From NCBI RefSeq assembly GCF_003074055.1, contig NZ_CP029043.1, positions 310,001-374,000 on the forward strand: a stretch of 64,000 bases of DNA. The letters run 5' to 3'. Both the position numbers and the translations under genes were made by a program. Source of the DNA: Streptomyces nigra (GTDB lineage Bacteria > Actinomycetota > Actinomycetes > Streptomycetales > Streptomycetaceae). Of this stretch, positions 29,989 through 39,016 are shown piece by piece (the first letter of the stretch is position 1; the number at the start of each line of letters is the position of its first letter). The notes beneath the pieces were generated by a model. That model was not told the origin of the DNA, did no database searches, and worked only from the letters and a program-made list of their open reading frames with translations.

Positions 29989-31947
29989 TCAGCTGCTGAG
30001 CGCGGTGATCGTGAGGGTCGCGCGGTACGAGCCCTTCGCGACGTTGTCCGGGATCTTCAGGTCGAGGTCGGCGCCCAGCCGGGCGTCGCCGCGCGGGTGG
30101 CCCTGCCCGGCGGAGGCGAGGCCCCGCGAGACGGACAGGCCGGCGCCCTGGTCGTCGTAGCCGGAGGCCACCGCCGAGGCGGCCGTGGCGCCCGCTCCGC
30201 CGTTGAGGACGTACGGCTTCCAGCCGAGGTAGGAGCCGGAGAACTTCTTGTCGGCGTCCTTGAACTCGCTCACGTCGGCCGAGATCGACCAGGGGGCGAG
30301 CGAGCGGCGGCTGTCGGTCACCCGGAGGGGGTTGATCTTGCCGGCGGCCTCGAAGTGGTTGCCGTCGGTCTCCTTGGCGGTGCCGAGGTCCACCAGGCCG
30401 TTGTAGCCGTCGATGGTCCAGCCGAACTCGCCGGGGGCGGCGGCCGGGACGTCGACCTGGAGGGACTGGCCGTCGCCGTTGTACGGGTGGACGGTGACCT
30501 TGTCGACGACGGAGCCGACCGGCTGACCGGGCGTCGCGCAGGGGACGTTGCCGTTGTCGACCGACGGGTTCGGCGTGGCGCAGGTGCCGGAGCGCAGGTT
30601 CTCCAGGACCAGCTTGTCGGACCTGACCTTGACGCGGACGTACGAGCGGACGTGCTCCTGGTTCTCCACCGAGTTGAACCAGAAGTTGTCCGGGTTCAGC
30701 GGGTCGGGACCGTTGCCCTGGACGCCGGTGCCGGAGTCGTCGGGCTTCTTGAGGTCGTAGTACTTCGACCCCGAGGCCGAGTTGGCCGTCACGTAGATGA
30801 CTCCGCCGGGGCCCGGGTAGACCTCGGCCTGGCCGGGCTTCTCCTCCGGGTTGGCCTTCTGCCCGTTCTTGATGGCGTAGCTGCGGGAGTAGCTGTGGTC
30901 GTGGCCCTGGAGGACCATGTCGATGCCGAGGTCGGAGAAGGCCGTCGTGAAGTCCTTGCGGCGGTCCTTGTTGCCCTGGTCGTAGGAGTGGCTGGCGGGC
31001 GAGTAGATGGAGTGGTGGTAGACCAGCACCTTCCACTTGGCTTCCGAGCCGTGCTTCTTGACGACGTCGGTGATGTAGCCGACGTGCTGGGCGTCCTTGG
31101 TGTCGCTCTGGGCGTTGCTGTTGATGTCGATGAACAGCACGTCCTTGTGGATGAACCAGTAGTCGCCGCCGGACCGGGTCGACGCGTCCTTGTCGTAGTA
31201 CGCCTCGGACTTGTCGGTGTTGGGCGTGAAGTGGTGCTGCTCGTAGGCCTTGCCGCCGACGTCGTGGTTGCCGATGGTGGCGGCCATGGGGACCTGGCGG
31301 AGCTGGTCGGGGGCGAGGAACGACGTCCACTGCTTCTCGTCGTTGGCGCTCTCGACGTGGTCGCCGCCGGACACCAGCAGTTCGGCGTCGGGGTTGGCCT
31401 CGGTCGCCACCTTCAGGGTGTCGGCCCAGCCGGCGCCGTCCTTCTGCGCGTCGCCGCTGGAGCCGATCTGGGGGTCGCCGAGGAACAGGAAGTCGTAGTC
31501 GCCTTCGAAGTCCCGGGTCTTGAAGCTGTACGTCGGGGACCAGTCGCCCTCGCCGCCCACCCGGTAGGAGTAGGCCACGTTCTCCCTGAGGCCGGTGATC
31601 GTGGCGTGCCGGTTGTAGCCGCCGCTGGAGGCGATGTTGGCGCCGCCCGTGGCGGCGAAGGTGGCCGCGTCGGCGGGGAACCGGCCGTCGGTGAGGGCCG
31701 AGGTGGGGGCGACCTGGAGCTGCTGCGGGGTGTCCGCCGTGGAGTACCAGGTGACGATCCGCTGGGTCTCGTCGGCGCCCACGCCGAGGATGACGCCGGA
31801 CACGCCGGCGGAGTCGGCCGCGGCGGCCGGGGCCACACCGCTGCCGCCCAGTGCCATGGTCAGCCCCAGCACGGCGGTGGCGGCACCGCCGGCCACACGG
31901 CGTCTCACGGGGCCGTCGCTCTGCGTCGTTCTACTGCTCGATCTCAT
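29989..31947 (-). CDS. Secreted purple-acid-phosphatase-like metallophosphoesterase with WxL-like tail
   Basis: A 652-residue exported enzyme. After a signal peptide (AGGAATAVLGLTMALGGSGV, then APAAAA) comes a fibronectin-like N-domain, then the metallophosphatase core: FLFLGDPQIG, SGGDHVES, ATIGNHDVGG, VYHHSIYS and LQGHDHSYSRS, which supply the two-metal site. The last ~150 residues (GEFGWTIDGYNGLVDLGT ... INPLRVTDSRRSLAPWSISADVSEF ... IPDNVAKGSYRATLTITAL) resemble a WxL cell-wall-binding domain. The neighbouring DUF916 protein is the expected surface partner. It should release phosphate from esters outside the cell. The start has AAGGAACG upstream. Confidence 0.9.
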   Translation of the reverse strand: MRSSSRTTQSDGPVRRRVAGGAATAVLGLTMALGGSGVAPAAAADSAGVSGVILGVGADETQRIVTWYSTADTPQQLQVAPTSALTDGRFPADAATFAATGGANIASSGGYNRHATITGLRENVAYSYRVGGEGDWSPTYSFKTRDFEGDYDFLFLGDPQIGSSGDAQKDGAGWADTLKVATEANPDAELLVSGGDHVESANDEKQWTSFLAPDQLRQVPMAATIGNHDVGGKAYEQHHFTPNTDKSEAYYDKDASTRSGGDYWFIHKDVLFIDINSNAQSDTKDAQHVGYITDVVKKHGSEAKWKVLVYHHSIYSPASHSYDQGNKDRRKDFTTAFSDLGIDMVLQGHDHSYSRSYAIKNGQKANPEEKPGQAEVYPGPGGVIYVTANSASGSKYYDLKKPDDSGTGVQGNGPDPLNPDNFWFNSVENQEHVRSYVRVKVRSDKLVLENLRSGTCATPNPSVDNGNVPCATPGQPVGSVVDKVTVHPYNGDGQSLQVDVPAAAPGEFGWTIDGYNGLVDLGTAKETDGNHFEAAGKINPLRVTDSRRSLAPWSISADVSEFKDADKKFSGSYLGWKPYVLNGGAGATAASAVASGYDDQGAGLSVSRGLASAGQGHPRGDARLGADLDLKIPDNVAKGSYRATLTITALSS

Positions 31948-32088
31948 GGGTTCTTTCGTTCCTTATGCATGCATGAATGCACGGATTGGAGATCTGTACG
32001 ATCACCGGGTGGCATGAACCGGAGGCAAATGATCCGGCCGAGTTGGTTGAACGTCGCACCAAACAGGGGGCGTCCCGCCGACAGCCCC

Positions 32089-33294
32089 TCAGGCACCGGT
32101 GATCCGCTGCGCGAACCAGGTCAGCCCCATGACGGCCACCCCCGCCGCGACCAGTCCCGTCGCCCGGCGTCCGGCACGCGGAGCCCTGCGCCGCAGGACG
32201 GCCAGCGCGGGGAAGAGCAGCCCGACGATCGCCAACTGCACGGCCTCGATACCGAGGTTGAACACCAGCAGCGACCACAGCAGGGTCCAGGACCACGCCG
32301 CCTCGATGCCCAGCGCCCCGGCGAACCCCAGGCCGTGGACGAGCCCGAAACAGAACACCACGCCCAGCCTGGTCCAGCCCGCCCGGTCCAGCCGGAAGTG
32401 CCCCACCCGCCCCTCCTGTTGCGCGGCCGGATCGCGGTGCCGGGCGAGCCGCCACAGGTGCCAGCCCGCGACGACGGCGATGGACAGGGCGATGACGGGC
32501 TCCACGACGGAGGCCGGGACCTCCACCAGACCGAGGGCCGCCAGCAGGAAGGTGACCGAGTGGGCCAGGGTGAACGTCGTGGCGACGAGCACGACTTCGC
32601 GGGGCGTGCGCGAGCCGACGATGAGCGCCAGCAGGAACAGGATGTGGTCGATCCCGGTCAGCAGATGCTCCGCGCCCAGCCGGAAGAACTCCCAGAACCG
32701 CTGGTACCAGGTCTGGTCGATCAGGAAGGACGGGTGCGCGGCGTCGAGCGCGGCGCTGCCCACGAGTCCGTCGACCGCGTACGTGACGATGGTCTTGGTG
32801 CCCTTCACATACCGCTCCGCGTCGGGGAACAGCGTGCTGCGTACGTCCAGCGGGGCGTCGCCGCCCGCGCAGGTCCAGTCGAGCCCGAGGACGGCGTAGG
32901 GGGCGCCATCGCGGCGGCTCATCGTGAACCCTCCGTGCCGGCGCGGGGTGCAGGGCCGGCCGCCGGAAGAGAGCGAGAAGCGGTCGGTGACATAGCCGGT
33001 CACCGCGTCGGCGTGCGCGTCGAGCACGGCGGCCCGGCCGCGGGCGTCACCGGTCTCGAAGGCGGCGGTGCCCTGCCGGAACAGGGCGTCGTCGTGGGCG
33101 GCGTCGGCCGCGGACACGACGAGGAGGTCGTACTCCAGCTCCACGGTGGTGTGCGGCCGGCCCGGGTCGTGCGCGGTGACGTCGGCGTGGACGGTGGAGG
33201 CGAAGCCGTGCGCGTGGCCCGGCCCGGCCGTGCCGACGACCGCGACGACGGCCGCGCACAGGGCGATGAGAATGCGGCGAACCCGCTGTGACAT
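32089..33294 (-). CDS. HupE/UreJ-like membrane protein
   Basis: A 401-residue protein with a signal peptide (ILIALCAAVVAVVGTAG, then HAHG) and an extracytoplasmic domain of ~170 residues, then a seven-helix HupE/UreJ_2-type membrane domain: RLGAEHLLTGIDHILFLLALIVG, TLAHSVTFLLAALG, ALSIAVVAGWHLW, FGLVHGLGFAGALG. Conserved His and Asp residues in the helices suggest transition-metal (Ni/Co/Cu) binding or transport, but this is inferred from HupE. The gene is divergent from the lipoprotein at 33458 and 142 bases from the phosphatase gene downstream. Confidence 0.88.
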   Translation of the reverse strand: MSQRVRRILIALCAAVVAVVGTAGPGHAHGFASTVHADVTAHDPGRPHTTVELEYDLLVVSAADAAHDDALFRQGTAAFETGDARGRAAVLDAHADAVTGYVTDRFSLSSGGRPCTPRRHGGFTMSRRDGAPYAVLGLDWTCAGGDAPLDVRSTLFPDAERYVKGTKTIVTYAVDGLVGSAALDAAHPSFLIDQTWYQRFWEFFRLGAEHLLTGIDHILFLLALIVGSRTPREVVLVATTFTLAHSVTFLLAALGLVEVPASVVEPVIALSIAVVAGWHLWRLARHRDPAAQQEGRVGHFRLDRAGWTRLGVVFCFGLVHGLGFAGALGIEAAWSWTLLWSLLVFNLGIEAVQLAIVGLLFPALAVLRRRAPRAGRRATGLVAAGVAVMGLTWFAQRITGA

Positions 33295-33457
33295 GGTGCT
33301 CCTTCAGGTTTCCGGAGCACCGTGCGTGCCGTGGATGAACAGCGCTGGTCGCCCCGGCGAAGCCTCGGACAACAAGCCCTCTTCGGCGTCCACGTGGGCG
33401 TCGGACGGCGCAGGATGAACGCCGCACCATCCGTCACTGCTCCGAGGGACGATCGTC

Positions 33458-34132
33458 TTGCGTTCACCGCTTCGGATCGCCGCCGCGCTGGCGGCGGTCG
33501 CCGCACTGGTCACCGGCTGCAGCTCCGCCGACGCCTGGTCGGAGCCGCACGCCTCCCCCACGCCCGTCGGCGCCCTCGGCCCCGGCTTCGTCGACCCCTC
33601 GGCCTCCCCGACCCCGGAGGCGACCGTGACCCCGAGGCCGGGCTCCTGGGACGACGTCCACCCCCCGGCGGGCTACCGGGTGGTCCTGGTGACCGCCGGG
33701 CACGACCGCCCGACAACCGCGCTCGTGACCGCCGTACGGGACTGGGCGCGGGAGGAGGACGTCGACCTGCGCACGGTGACCGCGGACGATCCCGGCCGCC
33801 ATATCGCCGCTCTCACGCGGGCCATGGACATGGGCCCGGACCTCGTCGTCACGGCGGGCAACGACCTGGTGGACCCGCTGGCCGCGGTCAGCCCCAGCCA
33901 TCTCGCCCAGCATTTCCTCGTCGTGGGCGCGGAGTTGGCCGAGCCGACGGAGAACGTCACGGCCGCCGACTGGACCGGGGCGTCCTTCCGCGGCGAGGGG
34001 CTGGGCATGTCCTCGGCGTACGACGCCCGCTCGTTCACCGCCGCACGCTGCGCCGCCGCCGTCAGGGCGGGAGTGGCGGCCGTGCTCAGCGACCTGACCG
34101 GGATCGTGCTCTGGCTGGACGAAGTGGCGTAG
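33458..34132 (+). CDS. BMP-like substrate-binding lipoprotein
   Basis: A 224-residue lipoprotein starting with TTG at 33458 (CGAGGGA upstream). The lipobox LVTGCSS places the lipidated Cys at residue ~21. After a Pro/Ser/Thr-rich linker, the folded part reads GYRVVLVTAGHDRPTTALVTAVRDWAREE and PDLVVTAGNDLVDPLAAVSPSHLAQHFLVVGAEL, the periplasmic binding pattern of BMP/basic membrane proteins. It is shorter than full BMP receptors (~330), so only one lobe and part of the second remain. No ABC transporter genes are adjacent. Ligand unknown. Confidence 0.75.
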   Translation: MRSPLRIAAALAAVAALVTGCSSADAWSEPHASPTPVGALGPGFVDPSASPTPEATVTPRPGSWDDVHPPAGYRVVLVTAGHDRPTTALVTAVRDWAREEDVDLRTVTADDPGRHIAALTRAMDMGPDLVVTAGNDLVDPLAAVSPSHLAQHFLVVGAELAEPTENVTAADWTGASFRGEGLGMSSAYDARSFTAARCAAAVRAGVAAVLSDLTGIVLWLDEVA

Positions 34133-34261
34133 AGCCTCCGGGCGGCGAGGGTGGTACGCGCTGTACCAGGAAAAGCCGTGGCTCCCGGCGGCGCTCCCGG
34201 AACCGCAGGATCGACTCCGTGACCCGGCACCCCCGTGCCGGCCCGAAGCGGAGGAACCAGC

Positions 34262-34954
34262 ATGCCCACGACGTTCATCACCGGAGCCAACAAGTCCCTC
34301 GGTCTGGAGACCGCCCGCCGTCTCGTCGAGGCCGGGCACACGGTCCTCGTCGGCGCCCGCGACCCGGAGCGCGGCCGGGCCGCCGCCGCGTCGGTCGGCG
34401 CACGGTTCGTCCGGATCGACGTCACGGACGACGCCTCGGTGGACGCCGCCGTCGCCGATGTCGCCGCGCACGAGGGCGGCATCGACATCCTGATCAACAA
34501 CGCCGGGGTCCTCGGCCGGGTGGGCCCCGTCGAGGAGTTCACGGCGGCGGACATGAGGGAGGTGCTGGAGGTCAACGTCGTCGGGATCGTCCGGGTCACC
34601 CACGCGTTCCTGCCGTTGCTGCGCACCTCGCCGAACCCCGTCATCGTCAACGTGTCCAGCGGCATGGGCTCCTTCGGCCTGACGCAGGACCCGGACCGGG
34701 TCGAGTCGCGGTACGCCCTGCCGCTCTACAGCGCGTCGAAGGCCGCGGTCACCATGCTCACCACGCAGTACGCCAAGGAGCTCAAGGACATCCGGGTCAA
34801 CGCGGCCGACCCCGGCCAGACCGCCACTGACTTCACCGGCGGTGTCGGGCACTCGGTGGCCGAGGGCGCCGAGTCCATCGTGGCCCTCGCGACGATCGGC
34901 GCGGACGGCCCGACGGGACGGTTCGTCGACCGGTCCGGCGAACTCCCCTGGTGA
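34262..34954 (+). CDS. SDR family oxidoreductase
   Basis: A 230-residue classical short-chain dehydrogenase: the cofactor motif TTFITGANKSLGLETAR, the structural NNAGVLG, the catalytic Ser in VIVNVSSGMGS and YSASK giving Tyr and Lys. The C-terminus DGPTGRFVDRSGELPW is the carbonyl-reductase-like ending also found in the SDR at 41790. The ATG at 34262 has GCGGAGGAA upstream. It stands alone. Cofactor is probably NADPH because of the basic residue after the GxxxGxG (ARDPERGR); the substrate is unknown. Confidence 0.94.
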   Translation: MPTTFITGANKSLGLETARRLVEAGHTVLVGARDPERGRAAAASVGARFVRIDVTDDASVDAAVADVAAHEGGIDILINNAGVLGRVGPVEEFTAADMREVLEVNVVGIVRVTHAFLPLLRTSPNPVIVNVSSGMGSFGLTQDPDRVESRYALPLYSASKAAVTMLTTQYAKELKDIRVNAADPGQTATDFTGGVGHSVAEGAESIVALATIGADGPTGRFVDRSGELPW

Positions 34955-34989
34955 GCCCCCGGCCGGCCTGATCAGGCCGACGTGATCGG

Positions 34990-35130
34990 GCCCGCACGGT
35001 CGGCCGGACGACGATCTCGCCGACGTCGACGCCCTCGGGCTGCTCGATGACGTACCCGATGGCCGACGCGACGGCCGACGGGGGCATGGCGCCCTCGTCG
35101 CGCTGCTCGACCAGGGCGGCCGCGCCCTCG
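34990..35130 (-). pseudogene. C-terminal remnant of an SDR gene
   Basis: On the minus strand a short segment reads AMPPSAVASAIGYVIEQPEG then VDVGEIVVRPTVR, the typical C-terminus of SDR enzymes (YAIEQP-DVDV-EI-VRPT). No nucleotide-binding or catalytic part exists in any frame upstream, and no clean stop codon ends the reading. It is a deletion remnant in the 400-base gap between the SDR gene and the GH92 gene. Confidence 0.6.
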
Positions 35131-35223
35131 GGGGCGGCGCCTGCCCTGGACGGCCTCACGGTCGGCCCCTGACGGGCGGGACCCGCGTCCCGATCCCGAT
35201 CGACACCATCTCTGTCAGAACCA

Positions 35224-35239
35224 TTGACAACGATGTCAA
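35224..35239. promoter_or_regulatory. Palindromic operator upstream of the GH92 gene
   Basis: TTGACA-ACGA-TGTCAA is a palindrome with perfect 6-bp arms, 115 bases before the GH92 start. Its left arm equals a -35 consensus, so a repressor bound here would block the promoter. The form is that of a LacI-family operator common in front of Streptomyces glycoside hydrolases; no LacI gene is adjacent. Confidence 0.55.
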
Positions 35240-35354
35240 AGACGTGATCTAGTCCCCTCCGATCCAGCCGGTGCCACTGATCGCCTGTCAAGCGCGTGCA
35301 ATGAAAGGTGACTTCGACGTGAAGGACGTGGCCGAGGAACAGGAGACCGCTTCC

Positions 35355-38300
35355 ATGCACAGACCCCTGCACCATCGACTGCGTGAGCGCGCGTCGACCG
35401 TGCTCGCCGCGCTGCTCGTCACCGGCGCCGCCTTGAGCCCGGCGCCGGCCGTCGCCCAGGGCGCCGCGGACACCGGCGAACTCACCTCGCTGGTCAACCC
35501 GTTCATCGGCACCCAGAACTTCGGCAACACCTTCCCCGGCGCGAGCGCCCCGTTCGGCATGGTCCAGGTCAGCCCGGACACCGGCGGCCAGGGCGGCTAC
35601 GACTACCAGCAGGACAAGATCTACGGCTTCAGCCAGACGCATCTGTCCGGCGTCGGCTGCTCCGTCATGGGCGAGCTGCCCCTGATGCCGACGACCGGGG
35701 CCGTGGACCGGGTCGACGCCGACGCCTACCGCTCGACGTACTCGCACGACGACGAGGACGCCGAACCCGGCTACTACCGCGTCGGATTGAAGACGTACGA
35801 CATCGACGCCGAGCTGACCGCCACGGAGCGCACGGGCTGGCAGCGGTACACGTTCCCGTCGACCGGCCGCGCCAACGTCCTGTTCAACACGGGCAAGGCC
35901 AACCAGCGGGTGTACGACTCGGAGGTGCACGTCGTCGGTGACCGCACCGTCGAGGGCCGGGTCGAGGCGGGCAACTTCTGCGCGGGCAAGGACCGGCACA
36001 CCGTCTACTTCACGGCGACCTTCGATCGGCCGTTCGCGTCGCACGGCACCTGGCGCGGCAGTACTCCGGCGCCCGGCGAGCGCGACGCCGCCGGTGAGGG
36101 CGGCAACGGTGCCTGGGTGACCTTCGACGCGGCCACCGACCGGGACGTCGTCGTCAAGGTGGGGCTGTCGTACACGGGCCTCGAGGGCGCCCGTAAGAAC
36201 CTGAAGGCGGAGACGGGCGACTCGTACGACTTCGACGCCACACGGAAGGCCCTGCACACCACGTGGGAGCGGCAGTTGGAGGCGGTCCGGGTCACGGGCG
36301 GCCCCGAGGAGCGGCAACGGGCCTTCTACAGCGCGCTGTACCACGCGCAGCTGCACCCGAACCTCGCCGGTGACGTCGACGGCCGGTACGCGGGCTTCGA
36401 CGGCAAGACCCATACGGCGTCGGGCTTCACGCCGTACCAGAACCTGTCGCTGTGGGACACGCACCGCCCGCAGAACCAGTTGCTGCAGGTGCTGCAGCCG
36501 AAGGTGGCCCGGGACGTGGCGCTGTCGGTCGTGGCGATCGGGCGGGACGGCGGCTGGCTGCCGCGCTGGTCGCTGGCCAACAGCGAGACCAACATCATGA
36601 CCGGCGACCCGGTCACCCCGTTCCTGGTCGAGGCCTGGTCCAAGGGCCTGCTGAAAGGCTACGAGAAGGAGGCGTACGCACTCCTGCGGAAGAACGCCAC
36701 GAGCACCCCGCCGGACGATTCCCCCTACAACGGCCGCTCCGGCGTGGCCGCCTACCAGGAGCGCGGCTATGTCCCCAGCGGGCTGGAGCTCGGCAAGGAC
36801 TGCGCGCACAAGGGCGGTGACAACGACTGCGTCCATCCCGCGTCGGCGACCCTGGAGTACGCGGCGGCCGACGCGTCACTGGCCCTGATGGCCAAGGCCC
36901 TCGGACACACCGCGGACGCCCGGATGTTCGCGGCGCGCGGCCAGTGGTACCGCAACCTGTGGGACTCGGACATCGGGCAGTTCCGGCCGCGCACGAAGGA
37001 CGGCACCTGGCTGACCCCGTACGACCCGGTCGAGGCCGGCCACCAGTTCCACGAGGGCGGCGCCCACCAGTACCAGTGGCTGGTGCCCCAGGACCCGGCC
37101 GGACTGGTGTCCCTGATGGGCGGCAGGAAGGCCACCGAGAAGCGGCTCGACTCCTTCTTCGCCTACGACAAGCTGCTCGCGGACCCGGCCAGGACCGCCC
37201 GCGAGGACTGGATCTCGGCGCCGTACGACTACTACGGCAAGCCGACCTACAACCCGAACAACGAGCCCGATCTGCACGCCCCGTACATGTATCTGTGGGC
37301 GGGCGCGCCGGCGAAGACGGCCACCGTGGTGCGCGCCGCGATGACCCTCTTCACCGACGGTCCGGACGGCATGACCGGCAACGACGACCTGGGCACGATG
37401 TCCGCCTGGTACGTCTTCTCCTCGCTGGGCCTGTACCCGGTGACGAACGGCGGCGACTACCTCGCCGTGTCCTCCCCGCAGTTCCCGTCGGCGGAGATCC
37501 GCATCGGCGCCTACGGGAAGCGGCAGGGCGGCACCCTGACCGTGAAGGCGCCCGGCGCGAGCGACACCCGGCGGTATGTGCAGCGGGCGCGGTTCGACGG
37601 GAAGGACCTGCGCGCCACCTGGCTGGACTGGGACGCGGTCGCCGAGGGCGGGCGGCTCACCTTCGAGATGGGCGACAGGCCGTCGGCGTGGGGCACCGGC
37701 AAGGGGGCCGAGCCGCCGTCCGTGAACCGTGCGGCGGCCGACTCCCGCCGGCACCTCGACGCCTCGCTGCGCACCAGCGCGGACGTCGTCCCGACGGCGG
37801 ACAGCGCCCAGAGCGTCCGCCTTCAGCTCGACGTGCTGGGCCAGTCGCCCGGCACGCTGCGCGCGGACGTCGACGCCAAGGCCCCGAAGGGCTGGACCGT
37901 GAAGACGTCCCCGGCCTTCTCCCTCGCCTCGCACCGGCTGCCGGTCCAGCGCACGGCGACGGTGGACGTGGGCGTGCCGGCCGGGACCGCGCCGGGCACG
38001 TACTCGGTGCGGATCACGGCGGCCGCGAAGGGTGTGAAGGCCGTGGAGCGCACGGCGACCGTCGAGGTCCGCGCGGCCGCGAAGTGTGCCACGGGTGTCG
38101 AGGACGTCTGCGCCGTCGACCTGTCGGATGAGGCGAACCACGACGGTACGGCGACCGTCGCCGCGCCCGACGAGGGCGACTTCGACGGCGGGGGCTGGAG
38201 CTACGACGCCGCCCTGCTGCCGAAGGCGGGTCCGGTCGTCTGGGACGGCGTCACCTACGACGCGCCCGACCCGTCGGGGACGGCCGCGAACTTCGTGGAG

Positions 38301-38642
38301 AACCGCGGCCAGGCCATGCTGCTCCCGGCCGGCTCCTACGGCACCCTGCGCCTGGTCGCCGCGTCCCACCACGGCCCGGTGTCCACGGCACTGACCGTCC
38401 GCTACACCGACGGAAGCACCGCCGAGGTACCGGTGACCGTCGGCGACTGGGCCGGGTCGACCCCGCAGGGCAGCACCGTCGTCCTGGAGATGGCCCACCG
38501 CATCAAGCACGGCCAAGGCGTCGACGGCCCGCCGGTCCGCCTGTTCGGGACGTCGGGGAAGCTGGACGACTCGAAGACGGTGCGTTCCGTGGGACTGCCG
38601 AACGATACGCGGGTGCAGATCTATGCGCTGACGCTCGGTTAG
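35355..38642 (+). CDS. Secreted GH92 family glycoside hydrolase (alpha-mannosidase-like)
   Basis: A 1,095-residue exported enzyme. The signal peptide runs from MHRPLHHRLRERASTVLAAL to an AQG cleavage region. The GH92 N-domain (LVNPFIGTQNFGNTFPGASAPFGMVQVSPDT, then GFSQTHLSGVGCS) and the (alpha/alpha)6 barrel follow, with YQWLVPQDPAGLVSLMGG, APYMYLWAGAPAKTA and GNDDLGTMSAWYVFSSLGLYPV holding the general acid/base and calcium-binding residues. Near residues 810-910 is a NEW3-type Ig domain, and the last ~190 residues form a beta-sandwich that may bind sugars. Family members are calcium-dependent exo-alpha-mannosidases. The ATG at 35355 has AGGAGA upstream; earlier in-frame starts are possible. 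Its TAG stop lies inside the edge of a MITE. Confidence 0.95.
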   Translation: MHRPLHHRLRERASTVLAALLVTGAALSPAPAVAQGAADTGELTSLVNPFIGTQNFGNTFPGASAPFGMVQVSPDTGGQGGYDYQQDKIYGFSQTHLSGVGCSVMGELPLMPTTGAVDRVDADAYRSTYSHDDEDAEPGYYRVGLKTYDIDAELTATERTGWQRYTFPSTGRANVLFNTGKANQRVYDSEVHVVGDRTVEGRVEAGNFCAGKDRHTVYFTATFDRPFASHGTWRGSTPAPGERDAAGEGGNGAWVTFDAATDRDVVVKVGLSYTGLEGARKNLKAETGDSYDFDATRKALHTTWERQLEAVRVTGGPEERQRAFYSALYHAQLHPNLAGDVDGRYAGFDGKTHTASGFTPYQNLSLWDTHRPQNQLLQVLQPKVARDVALSVVAIGRDGGWLPRWSLANSETNIMTGDPVTPFLVEAWSKGLLKGYEKEAYALLRKNATSTPPDDSPYNGRSGVAAYQERGYVPSGLELGKDCAHKGGDNDCVHPASATLEYAAADASLALMAKALGHTADARMFAARGQWYRNLWDSDIGQFRPRTKDGTWLTPYDPVEAGHQFHEGGAHQYQWLVPQDPAGLVSLMGGRKATEKRLDSFFAYDKLLADPARTAREDWISAPYDYYGKPTYNPNNEPDLHAPYMYLWAGAPAKTATVVRAAMTLFTDGPDGMTGNDDLGTMSAWYVFSSLGLYPVTNGGDYLAVSSPQFPSAEIRIGAYGKRQGGTLTVKAPGASDTRRYVQRARFDGKDLRATWLDWDAVAEGGRLTFEMGDRPSAWGTGKGAEPPSVNRAAADSRRHLDASLRTSADVVPTADSAQSVRLQLDVLGQSPGTLRADVDAKAPKGWTVKTSPAFSLASHRLPVQRTATVDVGVPAGTAPGTYSVRITAAAKGVKAVERTATVEVRAAAKCATGVEDVCAVDLSDEANHDGTATVAAPDEGDFDGGGWSYDAALLPKAGPVVWDGVTYDAPDPSGTAANFVENRGQAMLLPAGSYGTLRLVAASHHGPVSTALTVRYTDGSTAEVPVTVGDWAGSTPQGSTVVLEMAHRIKHGQGVDGPPVRLFGTSGKLDDSKTVRSVGLPNDTRVQIYALTLG

Positions 38643-38865
38643 GGCCTTTCGTTTGGATCAGCCCGGCTGCGGCCAACGGGACGTGGTGACGTGCCCGAGC
38701 GGGGGCTGGTGCGTGCGGCTGCAAGGCGGAGGAGGGCGGCGACGCGATGGGGGCCCCTCCCGCGCGAGCGAAGCCGAGCGTGGGGGAGCCGGCAACCGAC
38801 GACAACGCCGCAGATGCGCGTGCCGGCCCCCGCGACGCCGGGATGATCCAAACGAAAGCCCCTAG
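38639..38865. mobile_element. MITE-like element inserted at the GH92 stop codon
   Basis: A 227-bp non-coding element. The left end TTAGGGCCTTTCGTTTGGAT and the right end, read on the minus strand, CTAGGGGCTTTCGTTTGGAT, agree at 26 of the outer 29 positions. The borders TTAG and CTAG fit a YTAR target. The TAG of the left border is the stop codon of the GH92 gene. No transposase is inside. Its sequence is unrelated to the element at 6622 apart from the shared target type. Confidence 0.72.
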
Positions 38866-38920
38866 GTGTGTTGTCCGTAAAGTCGCGTCGTCCGCCCGTA
38901 GGGCGGGCGGCGGACACGGC
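38862..38920. mobile_element. Internally deleted copy of the katG-side MITE
   Basis: Starting at the CTAG shared with the preceding element, about 48 bases repeat the left end of the 6622 element almost exactly (GTCCGTAAAGTCGCGTCGTC, then CGCCCGTAGGGCGGGC). They are followed directly by GCGGACACGGC, which equals that element's right terminus. The ~175 internal bases are missing. The remaining 96 bases to the next gene hold only its leader. Confidence 0.65.
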
Positions 38921-39016
38921 ACACCCGGGCGAGCGGGAAAGGTGTGCGGCGGCGAGACGGTCTGTAGTACCCCTGGACGGTCCGGAGTTTTCGCCGCCGA
39001 CCCTCAGGAGGCGCCC

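Noticed and set aside
31965..31981. ATGCATGCATGAATGCA, a short tandem ATGC run upstream of the phosphatase gene.
   Set aside because: Too short and simple to call an operator; a Pho-box match was considered, but the GTTCA units were not convincing.
29899..33291. A plus-strand open frame of about 1,130 codons.
   Set aside because: It lies opposite the phosphatase and HupE genes, which have signal peptides and motifs. Its Val/Gly/Asp-rich translation looks like antisense.
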